This document shows positions 35,544 through 44,923 of a stretch of DNA of 64,000 nt, in pieces. Source of the stretch: Lachnospiraceae bacterium. GTDB taxonomy: Bacteria; Bacillota; Clostridia; Lachnospirales; Lachnospiraceae. The stretch spans positions 1 to 64,000 of the forward strand of contig JAGCUO010000160.1 in assembly GCA_017962825.1 (NCBI GenBank), given 5' to 3'. The stretch's first letter is position 1; every line of letters begins with the position of its first letter. A program made the translations under genes and the position numbers. The notes beneath the pieces were generated by a model. That model was not told where the DNA came from and made no database searches. It saw nothing but the letters and a program-made list of their open reading frames with translations.

Positions 35544-36815
35544 TTAAACTGCGTCTTTCTTTTTCCTGATAAGCTTGGTCGCATCGGGATTTCCGCCGTT
35601 CTCCACAGCCGCCTTTGTAACCAGACAGCTCTTTATCGTAGAGTCGGAAGGAATCTCATACATTACATTCATCATGGATTTCTCCATAATGGATCTGAGT
35701 CCTCTTGCTCCTGTTTTACGCTCGTAAGCCTGATCTGCAACGGATTCCAGTGCCGCCTCTTCAAAATCAAGATCTACACCGTCCATCTCAAAGAGCTTCT
35801 TATACTGCTTAACAAGCGCATTCTTGGGCTCTTTTAAGATTCTTATGAGTGCGGCCTTATCAAGGCCTTCAAGAGTTACAGCGATGGGAACACGTCCTAC
35901 GAACTCAGGTATAAGTCCGAATTTGATAAGATCCTGAGGTTCTACTTTCTTAAGTACCTCTCCGATCTCTCTTTCGGTCTTGGTGGTAACTTCGGTGTTA
36001 AAACCGATAGCCTTACGATCCAGTCTGGTCTCGATGATATTCTCGAGTCCGTCGAATGCACCGCCGCAGATGAACAGGATATTGGTGGTGTCGATCTGGA
36101 TAAGTTCCTGATGAGGATGCTTTCTTCCTCCCTGGGGAGGTACGGAAGCTACGGTTCCTTCGATTATCTTGAGAAGCGCCTGCTGAACGCCTTCACCCGA
36201 TACATCTCTGGTGATCGAAACGTTCTCGGACTTCTTGGTGATCTTATCGATCTCATCGATATATACGATACCGTGTGATGCTCTGTTAACATCATAATCC
36301 GCTGCCTGGATAAGCTTGAGAAGAATGTTCTCCACATCCTCTCCGACGTATCCTGCCTCGGTAAGAGTAGTAGCATCGGCAATGGCAAAAGGCACGTTGA
36401 TTATCTTGGCAAGAGTCTGCGCAAGATAAGTCTTACCGCTTCCGGTAGGTCCGAGGAGCAGAATATTACTCTTCTGAAGCTCCACTTCGCCTTCCTTGGG
36501 GGCATTGGTAACGCGCTTATAATGATTGTAAACAGCTACGGCAAGAGCCTTCTTGGCGTCTTCCTGGCCGATTACATATTCATCGAGAAACTCTTTTATC
36601 TGGCGGGGCTTTAAGAGTCTGATCTCCTCATCATTTCCTGATGAATTGTATTCCGCTTCGTCAAAATCATCTTCGATGATATCGGAGCAGATTCCTATAC
36701 ACTCATCACAGATATAAATTCCGGGAGGGCCTGCAACCAGCTTTTTTGCGTCTTTCTTAAGCTTTCCGCAAAAAGAGCATCTGATTTCTCCATCATTGTC
36801 TTTTTTGGATGCCAT
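35544..36815 (-). CDS. clpX: ClpX ATPase subunit of the ClpXP protease
   Basis: The 423-residue AAA+ unfoldase has the N-terminal C4 zinc-binding domain (C13, C16, C36, C39), Walker A GPTGSGKT, Walker B ([10 protein letters not shown]), the [11 protein letters not shown] pore region and a C-terminal sensor 2 (GARGLRSI). It feeds substrates to ClpP. Its ATG shares one base with the clpP stop (TAATG), giving tight coupling. Confidence 0.98.
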   Translation of the reverse strand: MASKKDNDGEIRCSFCGKLKKDAKKLVAGPPGIYICDECIGICSDIIEDDFDEAEYNSSGNDEEIRLLKPRQIKEFLDEYVIGQEDAKKALAVAVYNHYKRVTNAPKEGEVELQKSNILLLGPTGSGKTYLAQTLAKIINVPFAIADATTLTEAGYVGEDVENILLKLIQAADYDVNRASHGIVYIDEIDKITKKSENVSITRDVSGEGVQQALLKIIEGTVASVPPQGGRKHPHQELIQIDTTNILFICGGAFDGLENIIETRLDRKAIGFNTEVTTKTEREIGEVLKKVEPQDLIKFGLIPEFVGRVPIAVTLEGLDKAALIRILKEPKNALVKQYKKLFEMDGVDLDFEEAALESVADQAYERKTGARGLRSIMEKSMMNVMYEIPSDSTIKSCLVTKAAVENGGNPDATKLIRKKKDAV

Positions 36816-37417
36816 TATTTTTTATCTCCGGTGTCATGGTTTTCGATGACAGAATCTACAAGTCCGTACTCAACAGCTTCCTGAGCAGTCATCCAGTTAT
36901 CACGGTCGGTGTCCTTGCACATCTGCTCGTAGGACTTGCCGGTGTTCTCGGAAAGGATCTTGTTGAGCTTTTCCTTGGTACGGATGATGTTCTTAGCTGC
37001 GATCTCGATATCGGAAGCCTGACCCTTAGCTCCGCCGAGGGGCTGGTGGATCATAACTTCGGCATTGGGAAGGATGTATCTCTTACCTTTTTGTCCGCCT
37101 GCAAGGAGGAATGCTCCCATGCTGGCTGCCATACCGATACATACGGTTGATACGTCGCACTTGATGTAGTGCATTGTATCGTAAATAGCCATTCCTGCGG
37201 TTACGGAACCGCCGGGGCTGTTGATATAAAGATGAATATCTTTCTCGGGATCCTCTGCCTCAAGGAAAAGAAGCTGTGCTACGACGATACTTGCGGTGTC
37301 ATCGTTTACTTCATCTCCGAGGAAGATGATCCTGTCTTTTAAAAGTCTTGAATAAATATCATAAGAGCGCTCACCCTTTGAGGTCTGCTCTATGACATAA
37401 GGTACTAAGCTTGACAT
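36815..37417 (-). CDS. clpP: ClpP protease subunit
   Basis: The 200-residue serine protease has catalytic S99 (GMAASMGAF), H124 (MIHQPLGG) and D173 (DRDNWM). It forms the tetradecameric chamber fed by ClpX. It starts directly after the tig stop and overlaps clpX by one base, so the three make one operon. Confidence 0.98.
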   Translation of the reverse strand: MSSLVPYVIEQTSKGERSYDIYSRLLKDRIIFLGDEVNDDTASIVVAQLLFLEAEDPEKDIHLYINSPGGSVTAGMAIYDTMHYIKCDVSTVCIGMAASMGAFLLAGGQKGKRYILPNAEVMIHQPLGGAKGQASDIEIAAKNIIRTKEKLNKILSENTGKSYEQMCKDTDRDNWMTAQEAVEYGLVDSVIENHDTGDKK

Positions 37418-38698
37418 TTATACCTCCTTAGCGTTGTCGGTAACAAACTCCATAGCCTTCTTGATAACGATATCGTTGTTGAGCTCCTTGAGTCCCTTAG
37501 CTTCAAGCATCTCTCTTACCTTCTCAACCTCGAGCTGGTAAGCTTCTGCCATTGCCTCGTACTCCTTCTGACGATCTTCATCGGTAACCTCGATGCCTTC
37601 CTTCTCGGCAACAGCCTGAAGAACAAGGCGGGACTTGATACGATCCTCAGCCTGAGGTCTTACCTGCTCCATCATCTTGTCGAGGGTAAGTCCGGTATAC
37701 TTAACATACTGATCCCATGAAAGACCCTGCATCTGAAGTCTCTGCTGATAATCTCTGATGATCATCTTCTGCTCGGTCTCAAAGATCTCCTCGGGGATAT
37801 CCATCTTGGCACCCTCGATAACCTTGGCAATAGCCTCGTCCTGCTTCTTGCCTCTTGCCTCATTGAGCTTATCTACTTCAAGGTCGCTCTTAACGGAATC
37901 CTTGTAATCCTGAACGGATTCAAATCCCTTGTCAGATGCATAATCATCATCAAGAGCGGGAACCTTCTTCTCTTCGATCTCATTAACCTTGCACTTGAAG
38001 ACAGATGCCTTTCCTGCAAGTGAATCTTCGTGATAATCCTCGGGGAAGGATACGTTTACATCGAGATCCTCACCGATCTTAGCGCCTACAAGCTGCTCTT
38101 CAAATCCGGGAATGAACTGGCCGGATCCGATGGTAAGGGTATAATTCTCTCCCTTTCCGCCTTCGAATGCTACGCCGTCTACAAATCCTTCGAAATCAAG
38201 CTTGATGCGGTCGCCGTCAGCAACAGGTCTCTCTACCTTCTCAAATCTTGCGTCCTTATCGAGCTCGGACTGGATCTTCTTCTCTACGTCCTCGTCGGTA
38301 ACCACGGTATCAACAGCTGCTATCTCGATTCCCTTGTAATCGCCAAGCTCAACCTCGGGTCTTACGGCTACGGTAGCGGTGAAAATAACGGGCTTTCCTG
38401 CTTCAGCCTGAACAACTTCGAAGCTGGGGCTGGACATGATGTCCTCTTCAACCTCGTCATAAGCCTTCTCATACTCATCGGGAACGAGCTCATCGAGAGC
38501 TTCGTTATAGAAAACCTCTTTGCCATACATCTTCTCGATCACGTTCTGGGGAGCCTTTCCCTTTCTGAATCCGGGAATGCTGATGCTGCCCTTCTGCTTG
38601 TTATATGCAGCTTTGATGGCCTTATCGAACTCCTCCGCTGCGACCTCAATGGTCATCTTGATCTTGCTTCCTTCAAGTTTCTCGACACTAACGCTCAT
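37418..38698 (-). CDS. tig: Trigger factor
   Basis: This 426-residue ribosome-bound chaperone and prolyl isomerase has the ribosome-docking GFRKGKAP near residue 44. A central FKBP-type PPIase domain follows (GDRIKLDFEGFVDGVAFEGG region), then a long helical C-terminal substrate cradle. The start MSVSVEKLEG is the family start; upstream codons in frame lie in the promoter region. It is the first gene of the tig-clpP-clpX operon. Confidence 0.97.
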   Translation of the reverse strand: MSVSVEKLEGSKIKMTIEVAAEEFDKAIKAAYNKQKGSISIPGFRKGKAPQNVIEKMYGKEVFYNEALDELVPDEYEKAYDEVEEDIMSSPSFEVVQAEAGKPVIFTATVAVRPEVELGDYKGIEIAAVDTVVTDEDVEKKIQSELDKDARFEKVERPVADGDRIKLDFEGFVDGVAFEGGKGENYTLTIGSGQFIPGFEEQLVGAKIGEDLDVNVSFPEDYHEDSLAGKASVFKCKVNEIEEKKVPALDDDYASDKGFESVQDYKDSVKSDLEVDKLNEARGKKQDEAIAKVIEGAKMDIPEEIFETEQKMIIRDYQQRLQMQGLSWDQYVKYTGLTLDKMMEQVRPQAEDRIKSRLVLQAVAEKEGIEVTDEDRQKEYEAMAEAYQLEVEKVREMLEAKGLKELNNDIVIKKAMEFVTDNAKEV

Positions 38699-38775
38699 TT
38701 GAAAAATCTCTCTTTCTAAAATTATTAATGTTAACGTCTGGTAAAGGCGTTTTTCGCATTGCGCAGACAAAGTTT

Positions 38776-38804
38776 AGTATACCCGATGAATACGCAATAA
38801 TCAA
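38776..38804 (-). promoter_or_regulatory. Promoter of the tig-clpP-clpX operon
   Basis: On the minus strand TTGATT (38804-38799) and TATACT (38781-38776) are spaced by exactly 17 bp, about 80 bp before the tig start. It begins just before the end of the kinase gene upstream. Confidence 0.65.
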
Positions 38805-38808
38805 GCAT

Positions 38809-39642
38809 TTAGGACTGAACGTTTCTCGAATAAACAACCCCTGCCCTGTCTTCAAATCCCGTCAGAGCCGCCTCAGCTTCCTTTTCTGCCTTCTTATATC
38901 CCGAGGGCGTCAGCATGGCTATATCCATAAGCCTGCAAAGCACGGTATACATATCCGGAATCCTCTCATTTCCCTCCGCCAAAGTACATTCTCTGATCAA
39001 GAGTTCAAGAGAAGCTGAAAAGGAAGGATCCGCCTTCCTTATGGAGACGAACTTTCCGCCCGAAGGGGCCTTTTGTCCGGTAAGCATGCGGTAAAAAAGT
39101 GTTCCGAAGGCATATACATCCGAATACATTCCTTGTTTTGACTTATTGTCAATTTGTTCAGGAGCACTCTCTCCGGCCGTTCCGGCTTTGGATCCGTCAG
39201 CCTCTTCGAGAAAACAGGCCGTTCCAAGATCCACCAGTCTTATCTCTCCGTCGGGCTGTAAGATCAGGTTCTCAGCTTTCAGGTCCCTGAACAAAATATT
39301 ACCGTCGGACTGCTGTAAAAATGCAATCCCGTCCGCAACAGATACGGCAAATTTCATCGCCTCGGGCTGACCGAAACCGTTCCTTAGGCGTATTGCTTCA
39401 TCGAGAGGCGTTCCCCATATGTATTCCTCGAGAATGCAGTATTTTCCGTCTTCGTCATAAGATTCTTCGAATTTTGGAAAAAGAGGGTGATCCGCAAGCT
39501 TTAAAAACTTTTCTTCCCTGTCTCTTACAGATTTATCATCTGTTTCCTTGAGTGCGAAATACTTCCCGTCTTTTTTTACTCTGTATACGTTCCCGAACGA
39601 ACCGGAACCCATAAGTTTCTTTTCATCAAATTCACGCATCAT
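38809..39642 (-). CDS. Hanks-type Ser/Thr protein kinase with altered catalytic motifs
   Basis: The 277-residue cytosolic kinase domain has the glycine loop GSGSFG (12-17), the ATP-binding K32 and catalytic D120 in FRDLKAEN (canonical HRDxKxxN). The magnesium motif is DLG at 138-140 instead of DFG, and the APE motif (SAPEQ) is present. There is no transmembrane helix or PASTA domain, so it is not the usual PrkC. It follows the phosphatase-like gene by 12 bp and ends near the tig promoter. It is probably active, since essential Lys, Asp and Asn are retained. Confidence 0.85.
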   Translation of the reverse strand: MMREFDEKKLMGSGSFGNVYRVKKDGKYFALKETDDKSVRDREEKFLKLADHPLFPKFEESYDEDGKYCILEEYIWGTPLDEAIRLRNGFGQPEAMKFAVSVADGIAFLQQSDGNILFRDLKAENLILQPDGEIRLVDLGTACFLEEADGSKAGTAGESAPEQIDNKSKQGMYSDVYAFGTLFYRMLTGQKAPSGGKFVSIRKADPSFSASLELLIRECTLAEGNERIPDMYTVLCRLMDIAMLTPSGYKKAEKEAEAALTGFEDRAGVVYSRNVQS

Positions 39643-39654
39643 TTCACCTGGCTG

Positions 39655-40299
39655 TCATTTAACCGCAAGTGCGGCAATGCATCCTTCAAACCTTTCTCCC
39701 GCAAGTTCCTTCAAATGTCTGTCAAAAGCATCATCTCCGGAGATATCATCAACATCAAGGGCACTCATGGGAGAGAACTGTCCGGAACAGCCTTCGCCCA
39801 GTAATACTTCATCGGCCCATTTCTCGGGGCAGGCTATTAAAACCGTTCCTTCATCAAGTAACAGTATATCCTCTCCACCGAATTCCGGGGATAAACATTT
39901 GACGAATTTTTTCTTACCGAAAACTAAAGCGGTTCTTACGATACACATTCCGGAGCCTTCCGTAACATAGACATAAGCATTCCCGCCTGCGGCAAGTATA
40001 CCCGCACAGCCGCTTCCAAACTCGGATCCCGGTCCGAGAACAGGCGACTCTTCTGCGGAAGATACGGAAAAGCCAAACACGGCAGCCTGCAGATAATCAG
40101 CTCCGTATTTGGAAATACCGCTCACAAAATCCTTAGAGAAAAAAAGGGCAAGACTCCCTTTGAGCTCACCCGTTACACTGCCTGTGCTTTCCGGCGTATC
40201 GCCCGCAGGCAGGTCTCCGCATATAGCCATGGCGGCGCAGGTTCCCCCGACGTCCGCCTTTTCAAGCACAACATGGCCGATTGTCTTATATAATCCCAT
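39655..40299 (-). CDS. Possible degenerate PP2C-like partner of the kinase
   Basis: From the ATG at 40299 the product is 214 residues. An Ala/Gly-rich strand pair (GSGCAGILAAGGNAYVYVTE) resembles the GTTAxxAxI..VANVGDSR core of PP2C phosphatases, but the metal-binding aspartates are not in place. The segment DEGTVLIACPEKWADEVLL resembles the SDGLxD region of that family. Adjacent placement to a Ser/Thr kinase supports a phosphatase-derived role. A different fold is possible. Confidence 0.45.
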   Translation of the reverse strand: MGLYKTIGHVVLEKADVGGTCAAMAICGDLPAGDTPESTGSVTGELKGSLALFFSKDFVSGISKYGADYLQAAVFGFSVSSAEESPVLGPGSEFGSGCAGILAAGGNAYVYVTEGSGMCIVRTALVFGKKKFVKCLSPEFGGEDILLLDEGTVLIACPEKWADEVLLGEGCSGQFSPMSALDVDDISGDDAFDRHLKELAGERFEGCIAALAVK

Positions 40300-40311
40300 C
40301 AGATATTCCAA

Positions 40312-41448
40312 TCAGGCATTCTCCCTTGCTTCTTTTTCCGCATCAAGGATCTGGGCAACCGTAGGATTTTCGATGACCTTATGTGCATTCATAGCCTTTT
40401 CGATCTCTTCGTAAATCTCAAGGAAGCCTATCTTATGATCCAAAAATCTTGCAACCGCCTCTTCGTTTGCCGCATTAAAAACAGTGGGCATTGTTCCGCC
40501 GGTTTTAGCGGCCGTATATGCAAGGGCAAGACCCCTGAAGGTATCGGTATCGGGCTTTTCAAAAGTCATGCTTCCGACCTTGAACAGATCCAGCTTTTCC
40601 GACTTCATCGGCATCCTGTCCGGATAAAAGAGAGCGTAATTGATGGGAAGCTTCATGTCCGGTGTTCCCATCTGTCCTATTACCGCGCCGTCCTTAAATT
40701 CAACGGCGGAGTGAAGAACGGACTGGGGGTGGACCGTTACACACACTCTTTCATGTCCCACACCAAAGAGCCATGCGGCTTCCATTACTTCAAGTCCCTT
40801 ATTGACAAGGCTGGCACTGTCTATGGTGATCTTGCGTCCCATGTTCCAATTGGGATGTTTAAGCGCATCCTCAGGTGTCTTGGTTGCAAGTTCATCCCTT
40901 GTCATTCCTCTGAAAGGACCACCGGAGCATGTAAGTATGATCTTCTCTATACGGTCCGCGGGCGATCCCTGAAGTGACTGGAATATGGCGGAATGCTCAC
41001 TGTCAACGGGAAGGATCTTAATTCCTTTTTCCTTTGCAAGAGGCATTATGATATGTCCCGCACAAACCAGAGTCTCTTTATTGGCAAGTGCAATGTCTTT
41101 GCCTGCCTCGATGGCAGCTATGGTGGGTCTGATACCGATCATTCCCACAATGGCGGTAACTACGATATCACTGCAAGGATCCGAAGCAGCTTCCAGATTA
41201 CCTTCCATCCCCGTAAGAAGTCTTATACCGGACAGATCGGAGATCCTGTTCTTCAGATCTGCGGCAGCCTTCTCATCATCCATAACGACGATCTCAGGCA
41301 TAAACTCCCTAACCTGCTTTTCCATCAGGTCAACATTCTTACCTGCAGACAACGCAGTTATCTTTATATCTTTCGGATTTTGTCTTGCAACCTCAAGAGT
41401 CTGTGTTCCGATGGAACCCGTAGACCCGAGTACAAATACTCTTTTCAT
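40312..41448 (-). CDS. dxr: 1-deoxy-D-xylulose 5-phosphate reductoisomerase
   Basis: This 378-residue enzyme of the MEP isoprenoid pathway has the NADPH-binding GSTGSIGTQTLE (residues 8-19), a DSEHSAIFQ metal and substrate site, and CSGGPFRG in the flexible loop. It supplies precursors for the undecaprenyl pathway whose next enzyme, UppS, is encoded nearby. Separation from rseP by a MITE-like insertion and fusion to the kinase pair downstream are the local features. Confidence 0.97.
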   Translation of the reverse strand: MKRVFVLGSTGSIGTQTLEVARQNPKDIKITALSAGKNVDLMEKQVREFMPEIVVMDDEKAAADLKNRISDLSGIRLLTGMEGNLEAASDPCSDIVVTAIVGMIGIRPTIAAIEAGKDIALANKETLVCAGHIIMPLAKEKGIKILPVDSEHSAIFQSLQGSPADRIEKIILTCSGGPFRGMTRDELATKTPEDALKHPNWNMGRKITIDSASLVNKGLEVMEAAWLFGVGHERVCVTVHPQSVLHSAVEFKDGAVIGQMGTPDMKLPINYALFYPDRMPMKSEKLDLFKVGSMTFEKPDTDTFRGLALAYTAAKTGGTMPTVFNAANEEAVARFLDHKIGFLEIYEEIEKAMNAHKVIENPTVAQILDAEKEARENA

Positions 41449-41480
41449 CTATATCTCCTACACATGTAGTTAATAATCTC

Positions 41481-41693
41481 GTCTTAACACCATAACTCAG
41501 CGGAGCAAAGTGCCGTGCGTTTATTTTTCGGGATGTTCCGCAGCGTCGGTACTTAGCGAATTCGAAGCTAAGCAAGAATGAGCTTAGTATCCGTTACGCA
41601 AACTTCGTGATCTTTCGAAGTTTTGGATTGCGGCGACAAGCGTATCCCGAAAAAATAATGCACGGTGATTTGCCCCGCGAGAATAGTCTTAAC
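41481..41693. mobile_element. MITE-like palindromic element inserted at the rseP stop codon
   Basis: An imperfect palindrome of about 200 bp is bounded by an 8-bp direct repeat GTCTTAAC (41481-41488 and 41686-41693). The inner ends are inverted: GCGGAGCAAAGTGCCGTGCG and TTTTTCGGGAT on the left recur as the complement of ATCCCGAAAAA and GCACGGTGATTTGCCCCGC on the right. Toward the middle GGTACTTAGC faces GCTTAGTATCC. The right direct repeat contains the rseP stop codon. The element carries no gene. The shape fits a miniature inverted-repeat transposable element with target duplication. Confidence 0.75.
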
Positions 41694-42780
41694 CAAAGAT
41701 GTTGTGTATATCGTTAAAGAATACGACAACGACGATAATGAGCAATAAGACCATTCCCGCAAGATGGACATATGCTTCTTTCTTGGGAGGTACAGGTTTT
41801 CCCCTTACGATCTCAACAAGTGCAAAAAGAATTCTTCCTCCGTCAAGTGCGGGAACGGGAAGCAGATTAAAGATACCCAGATTTACGGTCAGTAAAAGGG
41901 TAAGATTAAGCATGTTAACAAGCACGGTCATCCATCCGTAAGGGCTGGTCTCTTCGATGATATCGCCGACCATGTTTACGACTCCCACGGGACCCGCAAC
42001 ATTCTCACGTGCGATGTTACCTGTAAGGATGGCACCGAGCCCCTTCCAGACCATGAGCACATTATATCTCATCTCATACCAGGTATATCTGAATGCATCG
42101 AATCCGTGAAGTTCATCAACGTAAGTGTCGTTGGTGATACCGATCAGATATCTGCCATACTCCTCATCATAGTAAGGAGTCAGGATAACCTCTCCGATCT
42201 CATCGCCTCTCTGATAAGTAACTCTTACATCGCCGCCGCGGTAATAAGATGTAAAAACAGAGATCTCGTCATAGAGATAAATCTTGCCACCGTTAAGTGC
42301 GATGATCTTATCGCCTGCCTGAAGACCCGCCGCCTCGGCAGCGCCGCCTTCAATTGTCTCGGTAATAACAGGCTCCCTGATAATGATCATGTTGACCATT
42401 ATAAAGGCAACGATAAATCCCAGGATAAAATTAAAAAGAGGACCAGCAAGAAGTGTGGCAAGCTTAGCCCAGGGAGATGCATTTAAGAACTTAGATCTGT
42501 CCTTGATCTGTCCCGGTACTTCTTCTTTTTCCTCTTCCGTATCCTCGACCTCATCCATTCCGTCATAGACACAAGCTCCGCCCAGAGGAAGGATGTTTAT
42601 CTTATAAGTGGTTTCGCCTTTTTTGAACTTAAAAATAGATGGTCCGAATCCGACCATGAATTCCTTGACTCTGATGCCGTTAGCCTTGGCAACTACGAAA
42701 TGTCCGAATTCATGGGACACGACCACCACAGAAAAAATTATTATAAACCATATAAGTGAAACGATCATATTCATATACAT
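41689..42780 (-). CDS. rseP: Site-2 intramembrane zinc metalloprotease RseP
   Basis: The 363-residue membrane protease has the zinc motif HEFGH in the first helix, one PDZ domain (AAEAAGLQAGDKIIALNGG), and the second active-site motif PVPALDGGRI near the C-terminus, with about four helices. It cleaves anti-sigma factors or signal peptide remnants in the membrane. It belongs to the uppS-cdsA-(dxr)-rseP block. The stop codon is part of the target duplication of the MITE-like element. Confidence 0.96.
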   Translation of the reverse strand: MYMNMIVSLIWFIIIFSVVVVSHEFGHFVVAKANGIRVKEFMVGFGPSIFKFKKGETTYKINILPLGGACVYDGMDEVEDTEEEKEEVPGQIKDRSKFLNASPWAKLATLLAGPLFNFILGFIVAFIMVNMIIIREPVITETIEGGAAEAAGLQAGDKIIALNGGKIYLYDEISVFTSYYRGGDVRVTYQRGDEIGEVILTPYYDEEYGRYLIGITNDTYVDELHGFDAFRYTWYEMRYNVLMVWKGLGAILTGNIARENVAGPVGVVNMVGDIIEETSPYGWMTVLVNMLNLTLLLTVNLGIFNLLPVPALDGGRILFALVEIVRGKPVPPKKEAYVHLAGMVLLLIIVVVVFFNDIHNIFG

Positions 42781-42805
42781 TACTCCTTACGGATCGCCGT
42801 AAAGC

Positions 42806-43633
42806 TCAGATCGCCGCAACAAGAAGATATGTCAAGATGTATGCAGCGGGTCCGCAAAGGATCATCGAATCGAATCTGTCCATGATGCCGCCGTGACCGG
42901 GGATCAGATGACCGAAATCCTTGATGTTGTTATTTCTTTTAATGCCGGATGCCGCAAGGTCTCCGACCATTCCCATAAGTGCCCCGACTCCGCAGATGAG
43001 TGCGATCTTCCACTCAAGATACTGAACGGGCATGAATCTCTTGACATACAGGATTGCGAAAATATATCCGAGTATTGCGGTTCCGATGATACCGCCTATG
43101 CATCCTTCGGTTGATTTCTTGGGAGAAAGTTCTTTGAAAGGATGATGCTTTCCGAATAAACTTCCCGCGCAATAAGCAAGAGTATCGCATCCCCAGGATG
43201 ATATGAGAACCATCCATACCAGGAATTCTCTTCCCTCAAGCTCACGGATCATATAGATAAAACTGAGCATGATGGGACAGTAGATAACGGAAAAAACAGT
43301 TCGAACGATCCTATCGCTTGAGTACAAGGGGAACTTGACAACGAACCACACAAGTTCAAGCACCATAAAACCTCCGATGCCTATGATCAGATAAGTCGCA
43401 TCGGAAGTAAAATTAACTGCCATGTAATAAAGGATTATGCAGATAACTGCGATAAGATCCGGACCGTTTACACTTCTTTTTTCCGTTTCGGAACAAAGAG
43501 CCTTAACCAGCTCAAAGTATCCGATGATGGATATAAGCATTAAGAGCACAGACAGCAAATACCCGCCAAAGGCAAATGCAATGCCCATGACGGTTACTAT
43601 CACAACCCCGCTTAAAAGTCTTTTTACGAACAT
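42806..43633 (-). CDS. cdsA: Phosphatidate cytidylyltransferase
   Basis: The 275-residue integral membrane enzyme makes CDP-diacylglycerol from phosphatidic acid and CTP. The family signature is intact near the C-terminus: GDLAASGIKRNNNIKDFG followed by LIPGHGGIMDRFDS. About seven hydrophobic helices are visible. Its product is the substrate of PgsA, encoded at the end of the window. Confidence 0.96.
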   Translation of the reverse strand: MFVKRLLSGVVIVTVMGIAFAFGGYLLSVLLMLISIIGYFELVKALCSETEKRSVNGPDLIAVICIILYYMAVNFTSDATYLIIGIGGFMVLELVWFVVKFPLYSSDRIVRTVFSVIYCPIMLSFIYMIRELEGREFLVWMVLISSWGCDTLAYCAGSLFGKHHPFKELSPKKSTEGCIGGIIGTAILGYIFAILYVKRFMPVQYLEWKIALICGVGALMGMVGDLAASGIKRNNNIKDFGHLIPGHGGIMDRFDSMILCGPAAYILTYLLVAAI

Positions 43634-43648
43634 TAAGATATCCTGCCT

Positions 43649-44359
43649 TTATTTTTCGTCCTTAACAAGCCCACCGAATTTACGGGTTCTCGAAGCATAG
43701 CTTTCAAGTGCTTTATCGAGCTCGGCTTCGTTAAAATCAGGCCATGCACAGTCTGCAAAATAAAACTCGCTGTACGCCAGCTGCCACAGGAGGAAATTAG
43801 ATATCCTCTGCTCGCCGCATGTACGGATCAACAGATCGGGATCGGGACCGCCAGCGGTATCGAGGGCATCCGAAAGATCCTTTTCAGTAAGACCCTTCAT
43901 AAAATCAATATCATTCTCAGATGCGAGCTTTCTTACAGCTCTTACGATCTCATCGCGTCCGCCGTAATTAAGCGCTATCTGGAATAAAAGTCCCGTGTTG
44001 CCTGCGGTCTTTTCTTCAAGATCCGCAATAGAAGCACGAAGATCCGGAGCAAGGGCGGATTTGTCACCGATGACCCTGACCTTCATGTTATTCTTCATCG
44101 CACGCTTGATTGAATTTTTCATATACTCGCGAAGAAGGGACATAAGTGCATCCACTTCATCTGTCGGACGGTTCCAGTTCTCGGTGGAAAAGGCATATAC
44201 GGTGAAAACCTTGATGCCTTTATTCCACACGATCTCACACATATCTTCAACGACATGTGCGCCTTTTACATGACCGGCATTTCTCGGAAGGCCTTTTCTC
44301 TTGGCCCATCTTCCGTTTCCGTCGAGTATTATCGCAAGATGCTCGGGAACATTACTCAT
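43649..44359 (-). CDS. uppS: Undecaprenyl diphosphate synthase (isoprenyl transferase)
   Basis: The 236-residue cis-prenyltransferase has the pyrophosphate-binding ILDGNGRWAKRKGLPRNAGH at the N-terminus and RTCGEQRISNFLLWQLAYSE in the middle. It makes the lipid carrier for cell-wall synthesis. It overlaps the frr stop by one base and is followed by cdsA after 15 bp. Confidence 0.97.
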   Translation of the reverse strand: MSNVPEHLAIILDGNGRWAKRKGLPRNAGHVKGAHVVEDMCEIVWNKGIKVFTVYAFSTENWNRPTDEVDALMSLLREYMKNSIKRAMKNNMKVRVIGDKSALAPDLRASIADLEEKTAGNTGLLFQIALNYGGRDEIVRAVRKLASENDIDFMKGLTEKDLSDALDTAGGPDPDLLIRTCGEQRISNFLLWQLAYSEFYFADCAWPDFNEAELDKALESYASRTRKFGGLVKDEK

Positions 44360-44910
44360 TATACGGTCATAAGCTCCTTGGTCTTCTCTTCAAGAGCCTT
44401 ATCGATCTTGGCAATATAATCATCGGTAAGCTTCTGGAGTGAATCAGCAAGATCTGCAGCTTCATCCTCTGAAACCTCACCCTTGCCGAGCTTCTTGAAC
44501 TCTTCATTTCCGTCTCTGCGGATATTTCTGAGTGCAACCTTGCCCTCTTCAGCTTTCTTCTTGATATCCTTTACAAGATCCTTACGTCTTTCCTCGGTAA
44601 GCTCAGGGAACTGAAGTCTGATGATGCTTCCGTCGTTCTGAGGATTGATTCCGATGTCGGAAGTAAGAATAGCCTTCTCGATTGCTTTGAGCATCGACTT
44701 ATCCCAGGGTGCGATCTGGATGATACGTGCCTCGGGAACGGATACATTGCCCACCTGCTGAATGGGGGTGGGAGTTCCGTAATAATCTACCTTGATCTTG
44801 TCAAGAACGTGAGGGTTAGCTCTTCCCGCACGAACTGCCGCATATTCCTCGCCGAGGAAATCAAGGGTCTTTTTCATTTTCTCTTCATATGACTGTAATC
44901 TGGCGTCCAT
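44359..44910 (-). CDS. frr: Ribosome recycling factor
   Basis: The 183-residue two-domain protein has RAGRANPHVLDKIKVDYYG, the standard beginning of the hinge region, and a long helical bundle. With EF-G it splits post-termination ribosomes. It lies 13 bp after pyrH and overlaps uppS. Confidence 0.98.
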   Translation of the reverse strand: MDARLQSYEEKMKKTLDFLGEEYAAVRAGRANPHVLDKIKVDYYGTPTPIQQVGNVSVPEARIIQIAPWDKSMLKAIEKAILTSDIGINPQNDGSIIRLQFPELTEERRKDLVKDIKKKAEEGKVALRNIRRDGNEEFKKLGKGEVSEDEAADLADSLQKLTDDYIAKIDKALEEKTKELMTV

Positions 44911-44923
44911 AAAAACCTCCGCT

